Part shown: positions 27,250 to 36,692 of the stretch, piece after piece
Numbering within the stretch: the stretch's first letter is position 1
Layout: each line of letters begins with the position of its first letter
Translations under genes and position numbers: made by a program
The notes under the pieces: generated by a model
What the model was told of the DNA's origin: nothing
The model's database searches: none
Seen by the model: only the letters and a program-made list of their open reading frames with translations
NCBI GenBank assembly: GCA_964406575.1
Contig: CAYOSH010000011.1
Location: 51,397-115,396, forward strand
Direction: 5' to 3'
Origin: WTAW01 sp964406575
GTDB taxonomy: Bacteria; Acidobacteriota; Aminicenantia; Aminicenantales; Aminicenantaceae
DNA length: 64,000 bases

Positions 27250-29283
27250 TTATTCGATCACAAGCAGATTATAGTATTCGAGTTGGGGAATCGCTATTTT
27301 TATTGTCCCGGCGTCTACACTCTGGATCTTTAGATTCATGGATTGATTGAGATCCGGGGAGTGCATCGTGGCTTTTTTCCCCTTTATCGAAAAATCCTCA
27401 GGAAGTGTCATCGTCACGGAAAAAGATTTTTTTACGGGCCGGATGCGATCGGTGTTGATTTTATAACGGTAATTGATCATGTGGAGTGTCAATCTCTCAT
27501 TGGCCGAATCCCTGTAAATCAAAAAATTGACATCTTTCGGTGCGGTGGAAGTCACTTCTGGTGGGGCGTAGGGTTTGATTCCTTTGATAATTTTATTTCT
27601 TTTGGCCGGTTTTCGATCTTTGAAATAATCTTCCCCTATCGAGCTTTGAGAGATTGTGACGAACACGCCTTTGCCATGGTGGTGGACACCTTTTGTCCAA
27701 AAGAGCGTCCATTCTTGGTGCAAATCATCTACGAAATGTCCGAATTCATCCGTAGGCCCAATGTTCCCCCAGCCGATGACAGTGCCGCCTGCGGCGGTGT
27801 AATCTAAAATCAGGTTCATCTGCCGCTTTGTTATGGCCGCCGCATTGGGATAGATGATGACCGGGTATTCCTGTAATGTCTTCAGTGTGACCTTATCTTT
27901 GATCATCCGGCCGTCGCCGCTGAAGATCACATCGAACTGGATACCGGCCTCGAAGAGAGCAAGCATGCTCCCTATATATATGTCCGGAGGTCCGAGGAAG
28001 GACGACAGGGGATAAAAAACTCCCACCCTCGGTTTCCAACTCCAGTCGCTGCCATAGTACTCACGATGCTCATGAATAAACCGGAAATAGGGAGCCAGGA
28101 CCGAAAGGTCGGGCGAATAGGTGTGAGTGCTTGAAGCCGGAACCATATAGGGAACGTTGCATTCCGCATTCATGGCGTAGGCCTCCGCCCAAAACACCTT
28201 TATAATATTAGGAATGCTTCCTCGGTCGACGAGGTCAGCGTTGGTGGGAACTTGCGTAAGATAAAGCCCCTTTTTCCAGCGGTCGTCCACCCTTAGTTTT
28301 GCTGACGGGATTATTTTGCTCAGAGGCGGATAGTTGTAATACAGGTAGGGATATTCACACCAGGCGGCATCCAGGTTTACTTCGAAGGGCAGACTATAGC
28401 CCATTCCATCCGAGGTGTTGCCCAGAAAAACGATGTTCCGCTTGTATTTTGATTTGGCGTAACTCTTTGCCCAGGCGATGATTTTTTTCTGAACTTGAAG
28501 GGTCGATTGGATGGCATAAACGCGAAACTCGTTGAAGAGCGGAACATTCCAAGGCTCAGTCCTCCACAAATCTCTGTAGCCATTCTGGACAATGTATTGC
28601 CGATAATTAAAATTTCCTATATTGGGGATCCCGAACCGGGACGCCAAATCCTGCCTGGAATAAGCCTTTTTCAAGAAATTGCGAAAACCTTTGATATCTA
28701 CTGGATTGAAGACGCCTCCGGGTTCGAATCCGATATAAAGTGTGTGGGCTTGAATTTCGTCAAGTAAGATTCCGTCGGCACCGGCATCTATGGATTTCCT
28801 TATCTCTGTCTTTATGAAATTCTGCCACCCCTTCTCGTTTAGATTCATGTTGTAGACAGGGATGCCATCGAAATCGTTGATGAATTGTTTGCCGTCGATA
28901 TCGATAATACAGTATTTTCGGAGCTCAGGCCTGCGGTCCCCCAATTGCTGCTGCCCGTCAGAATACATCCTCTCGATAGGAATGTGATGCACGTATTTTA
29001 AGCCACGGGCGTGGGTTTCCTGGATATTCCGTTTTACGTTTTCCAAATCGGCACCGGTCCAGGGGAAAGCTCCATAAACAACCCAATCCAAAGGGATACC
29101 ATAGCCGTCCATTATCAAAGAATAGTCATCTTCTGCCCGCAAGGATCCGAAAAGGTTGACGGTGATCTCATCGATGATGTCCCGGGGAGAGGTCAACAAC
29201 CTGGGTTGCCGGATTTCGCGAAAAAAAGAACCGGTTGAAAAAACGCAGGCAAAGGCGAGTATAAGCCAGCAAATTCTCTTCAT
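27250..29283 (-). CDS. Secreted glycoside-hydrolase-like protein (TIM barrel plus trimerisation-like domain)
   Basis: 677 residues, signal peptide about 1-20. The N-terminal 350 residues look like a (beta/alpha)8 barrel: V-Y-G-A-F-P-W, V-H-H-I-P-I, I-D-A-G-A-D-G-I-L-L-D-E-I-Q with an acidic pair, and A-A-W-C-E-Y-P. Residues about 420-540 resemble the class I glutamine-amidotransferase-like domain found after the barrel in GH42 enzymes (V-I-I-Y-P-N-A-A-A, Y-T-A-A-G-G-T-V-I-G). A beta domain closes the protein. I cannot assign a GH family or substrate. Confidence 0.65.
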   Translation of the reverse strand: MKRICWLILAFACVFSTGSFFREIRQPRLLTSPRDIIDEITVNLFGSLRAEDDYSLIMDGYGIPLDWVVYGAFPWTGADLENVKRNIQETHARGLKYVHHIPIERMYSDGQQQLGDRRPELRKYCIIDIDGKQFINDFDGIPVYNMNLNEKGWQNFIKTEIRKSIDAGADGILLDEIQAHTLYIGFEPGGVFNPVDIKGFRNFLKKAYSRQDLASRFGIPNIGNFNYRQYIVQNGYRDLWRTEPWNVPLFNEFRVYAIQSTLQVQKKIIAWAKSYAKSKYKRNIVFLGNTSDGMGYSLPFEVNLDAAWCEYPYLYYNYPPLSKIIPSAKLRVDDRWKKGLYLTQVPTNADLVDRGSIPNIIKVFWAEAYAMNAECNVPYMVPASSTHTYSPDLSVLAPYFRFIHEHREYYGSDWSWKPRVGVFYPLSSFLGPPDIYIGSMLALFEAGIQFDVIFSGDGRMIKDKVTLKTLQEYPVIIYPNAAAITKRQMNLILDYTAAGGTVIGWGNIGPTDEFGHFVDDLHQEWTLFWTKGVHHHGKGVFVTISQSSIGEDYFKDRKPAKRNKIIKGIKPYAPPEVTSTAPKDVNFLIYRDSANERLTLHMINYRYKINTDRIRPVKKSFSVTMTLPEDFSIKGKKATMHSPDLNQSMNLKIQSVDAGTIKIAIPQLEYYNLLVIE

Positions 29284-29359
29284 ATTTCTGTCTCCGATTT
29301 TATCTGATCTTAATAATTCAGGATAACTGATAAAAATATAACCGCAGAGGAAATGAGAG

Positions 29360-29668
29360 TCAAATTAAAAAAATCAACATCTCGATTGTCCTCGGTTCTT
29401 CGATCAAAGAGATAATTGACATCTTGCCTCCACACAAGGGGCAGATCATTGGATCGATCTCATACACCTTGCGGATCATGTCGGCCCTGCCTTTGGAAGG
29501 CACATAGGTCGAATCATCTTCAATGATAAGCGGATGAGGAGGTTCAGCGCCGGCCTTGCGCATCTTGCCCCTATGGGCATTAGAATAGAGGCCGTAGTAA
29601 CGCACCATGACCTGGCCTTTGTCGGGAATATGGGAGGTGACTCTGGCGATGAACTCCAGATAATCCAT
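29360..29668 (-). mobile_element. IS91-type transposase fragment A
   Basis: It matches the C-terminal third of IS91/IS801-like transposases: F-I-A-R-V-T-S-H-I-P-D-K-G-Q, Y-Y-G-L-Y-S-N-A-H-R-G-K and V-P-S-K-G-x-A-D-M-I-R-K-V-Y-E-I-D-P with a C-P-L-C-G-G knuckle. The N-terminal part with the catalytic Tyr is gone and the C-terminus is cut compared with the copy at 36389. Non-functional. It lies on the same strand as fragment B, 6.7 kb away, with the signalling cassette between. Confidence 0.85.
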
Positions 29669-29775
29669 CGACTCCTCCTGTGAGCCATATCTAGAATATT
29701 GATATCGGCCAACTGAAGAAATTCGTGAATTATCTGTTATAAAAGACGATGAACATTCTGTTGCGGATGATGAGG

Positions 29776-29940
29776 GAAAATTACCTATTTTGTTAAGCCA
29801 GTAGATGCGGCTAAATTGATAGAGAAAATCAAGGAAGCTTTACAATATAAGTGATTAAGGTTGGAGGGGTCATTAATGGATAAAAAACGCATCTAATAGT
29901 CCTGGATATCATGATTCCTAAAGTTGACTGAGTTTTAGGC
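29776..29940 (+). pseudogene. Relics of response-regulator receiver domains
   Basis: On the plus strand a frame ending at 29854 reads Y-F-V-K-P-V-D-A-A-K-L-I-E-K-I-K-E-A-L, the end of a receiver domain. Next a start with ribosome site (GGAGGGG, ATG near 29875) reads M-D-K-K-R-I and then stops; a shifted frame continues L-D-I-M-I-P-K-V-D. These are pieces of one or two decayed receivers facing the intact one at 29935. Confidence 0.55.
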
Positions 29941-30309
29941 GGGCTGTCCGATAAATTTCTTTACCTTTTCCAATAACACTTCTGGGTCAAAAGGTTTTAA
30001 TAAACAGTCCTCGGCCTTTAATTCTTGTATCTTCTCGAGTTGAATAGCAGTAGCGCTTGCGCTTAAGATAATCACGGGTATATGTCTGAATTCCTCAGTC
30101 CCCTTTATCCGCAAGCAGACTTCCCAACCATCCACCACCGGCAAACGTAAATCCAGCAGGATAAGGTCTGGCTTAAGCTCTTGTATTAAATCCAGGGCTT
30201 TTTGGCCATCTGTTGCTTCTGTAACCTGGTAACCTGCTTTTTTTAATCTAAAGGTCACTACCCTCATAAGGTCTATCTCGTCATCAACGACTAATATCTT
30301 CTTTCCCAT
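29935..30309 (-). CDS. Single-domain response regulator (receiver only)
   Basis: 124 residues from the ATG at 30309, one base after the stop of the histidine kinase, so the pair is translationally coupled. CheY-like receiver: V-V-D-D-E (acidic pocket), L-D-L-R-L-P with the phospho-acceptor Asp near residue 52, S-A-S-A and L-K-P-F with the conserved Lys. There is no output domain. It is the natural phosphate acceptor of the kinase at 30311-32260. Base composition is AT-rich like the rest of the cassette. Confidence 0.9.
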   Translation of the reverse strand: MGKKILVVDDEIDLMRVVTFRLKKAGYQVTEATDGQKALDLIQELKPDLILLDLRLPVVDGWEVCLRIKGTEEFRHIPVIILSASATAIQLEKIQELKAEDCLLKPFDPEVLLEKVKKFIGQPA

Positions 30310-30310
30310 C

Positions 30311-32260
30311 TCAAACTCCGGCCCTGCGTTCTTGAATCGGTAAAACAAAATAGAATCTTGTCCCCTTTCCAATTTCCGACTCTGCCCAAATTTTTCCGCT
30401 GTGCCTTTGAATGATCTCCTTGGAAATTGCCAGGCCTAATCCTGTGCCCCCAGTCCGCCTATTGCCGCCCTTTTCTAACTGCTCAAATTGCTGGAAGAGC
30501 TTGGGGATATTTTTTTCTTCTATCCCAAGGCCGGTATCCCGAACCGAAACTTGAATAACATTATTGCCTTGGCCAGTTGTAATAGTAATACCGCCTTTTT
30601 CTGTAAATTTAATGGCATTATTCACCAGGTTCACTAACACCTGAACGATTTTGTCCCGGTCAAATTTCGCTTTCGGCAGGTTTTCTTCGAGATTAAGGAC
30701 AAAATCTAATCCTTTCTTCTCAACCAAAGTCAGCATGGACCGTCTCACCTCCCTGACCACTTCATTGATATCATTTTCGGAGAGGTCAAAGACCATTCTT
30801 CCGGCCTCAATTTTCTGCAAATCCAAAACATCATTAATCAATCTGGTAAGCCTATCCACATTCCTCTTGGCCAGGTTCAAAAAGTCTTTTTGTTCTGCGT
30901 TAATATCCCCTGCTGTGCCGTCTAAGACAATACCAATGCCTTCCTTAATGGCCGTCAGGGGCGTTCTTAGCTCATGAGAGACCGTAGAAGTAAAATCTGT
31001 TTTTATCCTTAAAGCATCTTCAGCAATTTTCTTTGCCTCTGTCAGGTCCTCCAGGATATTTAACGTTGCTTCATGAACTCCGGACAACTCTTTAGTGCGT
31101 TCTTCAACCTTCGCCTCCAGAGTTCCAGCCCAATTTTTCAGGTGCTCTTGCGATTTCTTTAAATCTTCGACCATTTGGTCAAAGGCCCGCGAGAGCTGGC
31201 CGATTTCGTCTTTAGCATTTGTGGCGATCTTGTAATCTAAATTGCCCGCGCCGATGATTTCTGTTCCCTTATGTAAACGATGAAGAGGTACAGTAATAAG
31301 GCCTGAAATAAATACCCCTGTCAACCAGGCTGCTAGAGGCACTAAAAATAGTATCGCCAAGAGAACAATACGTAATTTTGCTATTGGCGCCAAGGCTTCC
31401 TTGCTGTTTATATCAGCCAGAAGAGACCACTGCATTTTGGGCATGAGCGCGTGTGTTCCCAGGACCATTACACCGCGATAATCCGGGGAAATAACCCTTC
31501 CTTCTTTTTCCTCAGCTGGATGTGTATGTTCTACTGTTTTGTGCAACTGGCAATTCTTGAAGTTTAATGTATCCACTTTCTGCTTTAAGAAGGTATCCGG
31601 TAAAAACCTGGAAGGCGTAATCATAAACCCGTCCTTATTGACAATATACATTTCTCCTGTCTGGCCAAGCCCGGTCGTGTCCGTAACTATCTTGTATAAA
31701 TCATTTAATTCCACTCTTGCCACAATAACACCGAGCAATCTATTCGTATCTCTATCTAACATCGGCGCTGATGCAGCAATCAACGGTCTATGCAATACTT
31801 CAGAATAATAGGCATCTTTAATATAAATCTCTTTCTGCGCTCCGATAAAAAAAGCATCGCTGGATTTATCTAAACCGATATTCGTTTCGTTACTGGAAGC
31901 GACGACCTTGCCCGTTTTATCCAAGAGCAAAAATTCATACACATAAGGAGCTGCCAGCTTTGTACTTATAAGCCTTTGCATTGCCAACTCCAAGGCTTCA
32001 TTTTTCTTAAGGCTTTCTTTGTCCGTCTTCAAAAAGTTTTCTAAAACTACGCTTTGAGATAACTGTCCTACCGAGAGCTTAAGCATCTCCAAATATGTCT
32101 CTATATGATTCTTTCTTGAGCGGATAGCACTATCTAGCTGCGCGTATATGGCGCGCTGCAGAGAGCTTCTAGCGATAAGATAGAAGATGGACCCAGCCAG
32201 AGTAGTAAGAATTATCCCCGTTGCAAGAAAGGCAAGGCTTATCTTATTGGCTATCTTCAT
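30311..32260 (-). CDS. Membrane sensor histidine kinase with Cache, HAMP, HisKA and HATPase domains
   Basis: 649 residues. Helix 1 (about 9-30), a periplasmic double-Cache-like sensor (35-290, with Y-V-Y-E-F-L-L-L-D-K-T-G-K-V and G-Q-T-G-E-M-Y-I-V-N), helix 2 (about 300-325), HAMP (325-378), coiled coil, HisKA with V-S-H-E-L-R-T-P-L (about residue 420), then N (L-V-N-N-A-I-K-F-T), G1 (D-T-G-L-G-I) and G2 (G-T-G-L-G-L) boxes. It overlaps the PAS protein upstream by four bases and abuts the receiver downstream. Likely a complete two-component pair with 29935-30309. Confidence 0.92.
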   Translation of the reverse strand: MKIANKISLAFLATGIILTTLAGSIFYLIARSSLQRAIYAQLDSAIRSRKNHIETYLEMLKLSVGQLSQSVVLENFLKTDKESLKKNEALELAMQRLISTKLAAPYVYEFLLLDKTGKVVASSNETNIGLDKSSDAFFIGAQKEIYIKDAYYSEVLHRPLIAASAPMLDRDTNRLLGVIVARVELNDLYKIVTDTTGLGQTGEMYIVNKDGFMITPSRFLPDTFLKQKVDTLNFKNCQLHKTVEHTHPAEEKEGRVISPDYRGVMVLGTHALMPKMQWSLLADINSKEALAPIAKLRIVLLAILFLVPLAAWLTGVFISGLITVPLHRLHKGTEIIGAGNLDYKIATNAKDEIGQLSRAFDQMVEDLKKSQEHLKNWAGTLEAKVEERTKELSGVHEATLNILEDLTEAKKIAEDALRIKTDFTSTVSHELRTPLTAIKEGIGIVLDGTAGDINAEQKDFLNLAKRNVDRLTRLINDVLDLQKIEAGRMVFDLSENDINEVVREVRRSMLTLVEKKGLDFVLNLEENLPKAKFDRDKIVQVLVNLVNNAIKFTEKGGITITTGQGNNVIQVSVRDTGLGIEEKNIPKLFQQFEQLEKGGNRRTGGTGLGLAISKEIIQRHSGKIWAESEIGKGTRFYFVLPIQERRAGV

Positions 32261-33597
32261 AATTTTTCCGCTAGCTTCGCCTCTAACGCTGTAATCTTCT
32301 TCTTCAACTCAATCATCTTCAGCTCTCTATCCACCGTAATCCTCTGAAATCGCTCTAAATCAGAGATTTTTTTCTTTAATTCCTCTTCTGCCTTCTTGCT
32401 CTTGGTGATGTCTCTGAAGATACCCAGCATGACTTTGGGGTAGCCTTGGTCATCCTGAACAAGTGAAGTTGTTAGTATGGTGGGAAATTTTTTCTTATCT
32501 TTTCTTATTTGCATTACCTCTCCGCTCCAGCTGCCTTCCTTTTTAATTCCTTCTATGATCTTCTTGGCATCCTCCGGATTCTCGGTAAGTTGGGATACAT
32601 TTAATCCGATGGCCTCGTCAGGAGCATAACCAAAGCTCTTGGTAGCAGACTTATTGGCATAGGTGATATTGCCATTCATATCGGTCAGAATAAAGCTATC
32701 GAAGGCGTTTTCAATAGCCTGGGAGAATAATTTGACCTTCTCCTCCGCCTCCTTGCGCTTAGTGATGTCTCTGGTAATGCCCAGTACCGCTATTGTTTCA
32801 TCGGAATCATTTTTCACGGGATTAAGGCTGGTGTTTGACCAAAATTCATGCTCACCAACGATCATTTTATCTTCAACAAAGACAGACTCTCCTGTTTTTA
32901 ATACTTTTTCCAGACTTTTTAGATTTTTTTCGGCGATTTCTTTTGGGAAGACCTCGGAAATATTTTTTCCTATTATCTCATCCTGTTTTTTCCCGAAAAG
33001 CCTTAATGCTGTTGTATTAGCTGAAACAAGCTTGTATTCTTTATCGACCATGAATATCTGGTCAGAAGCGTTTTCGACAAGAGTTCTATATTTTCTCTCG
33101 CTATCTTTTAACTCTTCCCCCGTTTTTTTGCTTTGGCTGATGTCTCTGAAAGCACCAACGAGTTTGGGTTGCCCATTGATTTGTACAACGGCCGAGTTTA
33201 TCGAAACACATATCCTCTCTTTGTCCTTGGTCAGGATTTCTGACTCTACGCTGAACCTCATCCCCTCGGCCTGTTTCTCAAATTCCTCCATCGTTTTCTT
33301 TACTCTATCTTCTGGATGGAGTTGGTCTCCGCGCATAGAAAGGAGCTCATCTTTGGAGTAGCCGGTCAACTCCTGCGCTTTCCTGTTGCAGTGTATGAGC
33401 ATCCTAGTTTTTGGATCCGCAATAAAAATAGCATCATTGCTATGTTCGAAAATCTGCCGGTAATTCTCTTCGCTTACCAACAACATCTCTTCTGCCTTCT
33501 TGCGCGCGACGTCTAATTTTTCCAGTTCCCCTATTCTGGCCTTCAGTAATTTTATCTCTTCGAGTAGTTGCTTTTGATTTTTCTCTTTATCTTCCAT
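32257..33597 (-). CDS. Triple PAS-domain protein without output domain
   Basis: 446 residues. A coiled coil (1-45) leads to three PAS/PAC units (about 45-160, 165-285, 290-405), each closing with a G-x-x-R-D-I-T/S-x-x-K motif, then a second coiled coil to the C-terminus. No kinase, cyclase or EAL/GGDEF domain is present. It overlaps the histidine kinase by four bases and probably acts as its soluble sensor partner. Cofactor and ligand are not visible. Confidence 0.88.
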   Translation of the reverse strand: MEDKEKNQKQLLEEIKLLKARIGELEKLDVARKKAEEMLLVSEENYRQIFEHSNDAIFIADPKTRMLIHCNRKAQELTGYSKDELLSMRGDQLHPEDRVKKTMEEFEKQAEGMRFSVESEILTKDKERICVSINSAVVQINGQPKLVGAFRDISQSKKTGEELKDSERKYRTLVENASDQIFMVDKEYKLVSANTTALRLFGKKQDEIIGKNISEVFPKEIAEKNLKSLEKVLKTGESVFVEDKMIVGEHEFWSNTSLNPVKNDSDETIAVLGITRDITKRKEAEEKVKLFSQAIENAFDSFILTDMNGNITYANKSATKSFGYAPDEAIGLNVSQLTENPEDAKKIIEGIKKEGSWSGEVMQIRKDKKKFPTILTTSLVQDDQGYPKVMLGIFRDITKSKKAEEELKKKISDLERFQRITVDRELKMIELKKKITALEAKLAEKL

Positions 33598-33614
33598 TTT
33601 TATCCTTTGGCCGC

Positions 33615-35726
33615 TTAGCGCTCTCTTCTTCTTAAAAGCATTTTGATTCTTGCCAATAACTTATCGTCATCAAAAGGCTTGGTAATGTAATCGTCAGCAC
33701 CGGCATTGATGCCTCTAAGCTCACTTTCTTTATCCTGCCTGCCCGTAAGTAGGATTATAGGAATAACCGCGGTTTCCAGCTTGGACCTCAATTCTTTAGT
33801 CGCCTCATATCCATTCATCTTCGGCATAGTGACATCAATGATGGTTAAATCCGGTTTTTCTTTATGCGCGTACTCTAGTACCTCAATGCCATCTCTGGCT
33901 TTAACCACATCGTAGCCCGCACTGGTGAGCTGTTTTTCTAAAACTTTTAAAATATCCTCTTCGTCATCGGCGATAAGTATTTTTAACTTCTTACCCGTCT
34001 CTCTTGACTTCTGGATAATTTTCTCTTCCTCTTTAATGCCCACTACTGCTGATATTTCTTCTAAGGTAGTTGTGCCTTTCGCAACTTTTTCCATTCCTGC
34101 ACTGACCAACGGCTTTAACCCGCTGTCTCTTGCGGCATTAAATATCTCATCTTCCCTGGCTTTTGCGGTAATTAGGTTTCTTATGTTATCGTTGACTTTT
34201 AATATCTCAAATATAGCGGTTCTGCCTAAAAACCCGGAAAAGCCGCATTTCTCGCAGCCTTTTCCGCGGTAAAATTTCTCTATCTTTAGTTTGTCAATAT
34301 ACTTTTTAAAGTCATCCAGCAGATGGTTATCCGGCGTATATTCTTCCTTACAGTAAGGACAGATAATTTTGGTTAGCCTCTGGGCAACAGTGAGAATAAG
34401 GGATGAGGCGATTAAATAAGGCTCCAGACCGATATCCAGCAGGCGGGTTATGGAAGCAACCGCATTATTGGTATGCAGGGTGGAAAATACCAGATGGCCG
34501 GTCAAAGAGGACTGGAAAGCAATATCCGCAGTCTCTCTATCGCGGATTTCTCCCACCAAAATCACATTGGGATCCTGTCTTAAGATACTTCTTAACCCCG
34601 AAGAAAAGAGGACATTTTTCATAGAGTTAACCTGTATTTGATTAATACCGTCTACTAGATATTCTATGGGGTCCTCAATGGTCATAATGTTTTTCTTTTG
34701 GATTTTTATAAAATTTAAGGTGGCATAAAGAGTTGAGGTTTTGCCCGAACCCGTGGGGCCGGTAACGAGAATTATTCCTTGGGGCCTGGTAATTGCTTCT
34801 TTATAAACAGTTAACTCATTTTCTTCAAATCCAATTAAACCTAATTCAATTCTCGCTTCCTTAGGGTCCAAAATTCTTAGCACTATTTTCTCGCCAAAAA
34901 ATGTAGGTATGATAGAAATTCTTAAATCGATCTTTCGGTCGTTATAAAATATTTTGATTCTTCCATCCTGGGGCTTGTGCCTTTCCGTAATATCTAATTC
35001 CGCTAAAATTTTGATGCGCACTGCAAGGGCCGGGATAAGCTTAATAGGGACTTCCATAATATTCCTTAAGTCGCCATCTATTCTATATCTTACCCTGACG
35101 GTATTTTCCTGGGGTTCGATATGGATATCGCTGGCCCTGACTTTGAGTGCGTCGCTTAAGATAAGGTTAAATAATCTTACTATCGGCGCTCCTCCTTCTT
35201 TAACCGACTGGGCGTCGAGCCTTGTTTCAATTCCTCCTTTGTATTTAACAACCTCAATTTTATCCTCCTGTGCAACATTTTTTAGAATATCATAAAGGCT
35301 ATCATCTATTTGGTAATACTTATCAATACGCTTATTAATCTCGCTTTCTGTACAAAGAATGGGTTTTATCTTTAATTTAGTGATTGAAGCCATATCGTCC
35401 AGGGTAATGATGTCCTGCGGATCGCTCATCGCTAATATAATTGCATCCCGCTCTTTGCGCACCGGAAAGACACCATAACGTTTTGCCAGTTCATAAGGAA
35501 TCAGTGCCGTGGCTGAAGCATCTATTGTTTCTTTATCTAAATCTAAAAGGGGCATATTGAAAACTTTCGCTGAGACCTTAATTAAATCCTCTTCCTTGAT
35601 AAAGCCCATCTCTACCAATAATGCTTGGATAGGCTTTTTAGCGCCGGTATGTTTGGCCCAGGCGTCATTAAGCTGTTCTACGGTTATGAGCTCTTCTTTA
35701 ATGAGCGTGTCTATTAAAACTGACAT
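33615..35726 (-). CDS. PilB/GspE-type secretion ATPase fused to a receiver domain
   Basis: 703 residues. An N-terminal MshEN/GspE-N domain (1-150) is followed by the ATPase: Walker A G-P-T-G-S-G-K-T-S, Asp box I-E-D-P-I-E-Y, Walker B I-L-V-G-E-I-R-D and His box T-G-H-L-V-F-S-T-L-H-T-N, then a C-P-Y-C...C-E-K-C zinc site. After residue about 575 comes a CheY receiver with A-D-D-E-E-D, D-V-T-M-P and T-K-P-F. No pilC, pilM-Q or pilin genes are nearby, so the ATPase is an orphan. The fusion would place a motor under phosphorylation control; this is inference. Confidence 0.9.
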   Translation of the reverse strand: MSVLIDTLIKEELITVEQLNDAWAKHTGAKKPIQALLVEMGFIKEEDLIKVSAKVFNMPLLDLDKETIDASATALIPYELAKRYGVFPVRKERDAIILAMSDPQDIITLDDMASITKLKIKPILCTESEINKRIDKYYQIDDSLYDILKNVAQEDKIEVVKYKGGIETRLDAQSVKEGGAPIVRLFNLILSDALKVRASDIHIEPQENTVRVRYRIDGDLRNIMEVPIKLIPALAVRIKILAELDITERHKPQDGRIKIFYNDRKIDLRISIIPTFFGEKIVLRILDPKEARIELGLIGFEENELTVYKEAITRPQGIILVTGPTGSGKTSTLYATLNFIKIQKKNIMTIEDPIEYLVDGINQIQVNSMKNVLFSSGLRSILRQDPNVILVGEIRDRETADIAFQSSLTGHLVFSTLHTNNAVASITRLLDIGLEPYLIASSLILTVAQRLTKIICPYCKEEYTPDNHLLDDFKKYIDKLKIEKFYRGKGCEKCGFSGFLGRTAIFEILKVNDNIRNLITAKAREDEIFNAARDSGLKPLVSAGMEKVAKGTTTLEEISAVVGIKEEEKIIQKSRETGKKLKILIADDEEDILKVLEKQLTSAGYDVVKARDGIEVLEYAHKEKPDLTIIDVTMPKMNGYEATKELRSKLETAVIPIILLTGRQDKESELRGINAGADDYITKPFDDDKLLARIKMLLRRRER

Positions 35727-35728
35727 TT

Positions 35729-36103
35729 TCAGACCTTCTCTTTCTTCAAAATATTCTGGATAGTGGATATCAACACATCAGGATCGTAAGGCTTTTCCAG
35801 ATATGCCTCCACGCCTTCATTCAAAACCTGCCGTTTGTAATCCTCATTTTTTATGCCCGTAAGGACCACGACTGGAATAATACGAGTCCTTCCGGACATC
35901 CTGATATTCTTTAGAACAGATAGCCCTCCGCCAGCAGGCAGCATTAAATCCAGAATAATTAAATCCGGCTTTTCCTTAAGCGCAAGTGTGATTCCTTGAT
36001 AAGCATCAGCCGCCGTGACCACCTCAAAACCCTTACTTGAAAGTCTCTTTGCCAGCACCTTTACCGTATCCAATTCATCTTCGACAATAATAATTTTTGG
36101 CAT
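35729..36103 (-). CDS. Single-domain response regulator
   Basis: 124 residues: V-E-D-E-L-D acidic pocket, L-D-L-M-L-P acceptor Asp, L-T-G and E-K-P-Y Lys. It is the first gene of the five-gene cassette; its stop lies two bases before the start of the PilB-receiver fusion. It shares the AT-rich composition of the cassette. Probably acts with the kinase downstream. Confidence 0.9.
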   Translation of the reverse strand: MPKIIIVEDELDTVKVLAKRLSSKGFEVVTAADAYQGITLALKEKPDLIILDLMLPAGGGLSVLKNIRMSGRTRIIPVVVLTGIKNEDYKRQVLNEGVEAYLEKPYDPDVLISTIQNILKKEKV

Positions 36104-36186
36104 TTCCCACCTCTATTTTTTGGGCTATTATTCCCTCTAAAAACGGTATCTAAAAAATGCAGCCCCTTGGGTCAAGTTTAATTTAT

Positions 36187-36350
36187 AGGAATTTCCTTTT
36201 TGTGCTTGCGACAAATCTCTCGCAATTTTCCCCAATTTCCACCTACTTATCTACTGAAATAAGATTATCACATCCAAAACGACAAGGTCAACAACTCAAA
36301 AATCATCGCAATTTTGCCATAACCTCCAAACCGATAACTTCAAGATAGAC
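36187..36350 (-). repeat. Truncated copy of the start region of the 26709-27125 gene
   Basis: About 160 bases align with 27070-27232, best in the core CTACTGAAATAA-ATTATCACA and GACAAGGTCAA. On the minus strand both copies begin a frame at GTG with nearly the same peptide, but this copy stops after about 19 codons. It lies between the signalling cassette and transposase fragment B. It may be an element end or a duplicated promoter-start module. Confidence 0.6.
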
Positions 36351-36388
36351 TCGGCCCTCGAATAGACAGAAAAAAGCTACAGAGGTCC

Positions 36389-36660
36389 TCAGAAATACTC
36401 CCCACTCTCCTCGGCTGCTATCAGGAGCTCCTGCTGGAGAACACGAGGCGGAGGTGGCCTTTCGGCTTCAAAGGTCAGCTCTAGATGAGCAATGATCCTG
36501 TCGATGATCTTCGGCTGTTCCATAAAAAAGATGATTTTCATCTGGCCACCGCATGTGGGACAATATAGCGGATCCACCTCGTAGACCTTGCGGATGATCT
36601 CGGCCCAGCCTTTGGAAGGCACATAGTTTGGTTCTTCTTCGATGATGAGGGGAGGGGAGA
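36389..36660 (-). mobile_element. IS91-type transposase fragment B
   Basis: C-terminal part of an IS91/IS801-like transposase: L-I-I-E-E-E-P-N-Y-V-P-S-K-G-W-A-E-I-I-R, Y-C-P-T-C-G-G-Q-M and a complete end A-A-E-E-S-G-E-Y-F. The N-terminal part is missing. Homology begins right after the stop of the bamI-like gene. Together with fragment A it brackets the signalling cassette, in the same orientation. Confidence 0.87.
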
Positions 36661-36692
36661 GTGAAGGCAGCCTTACGTGGAGTACAGTTCCT

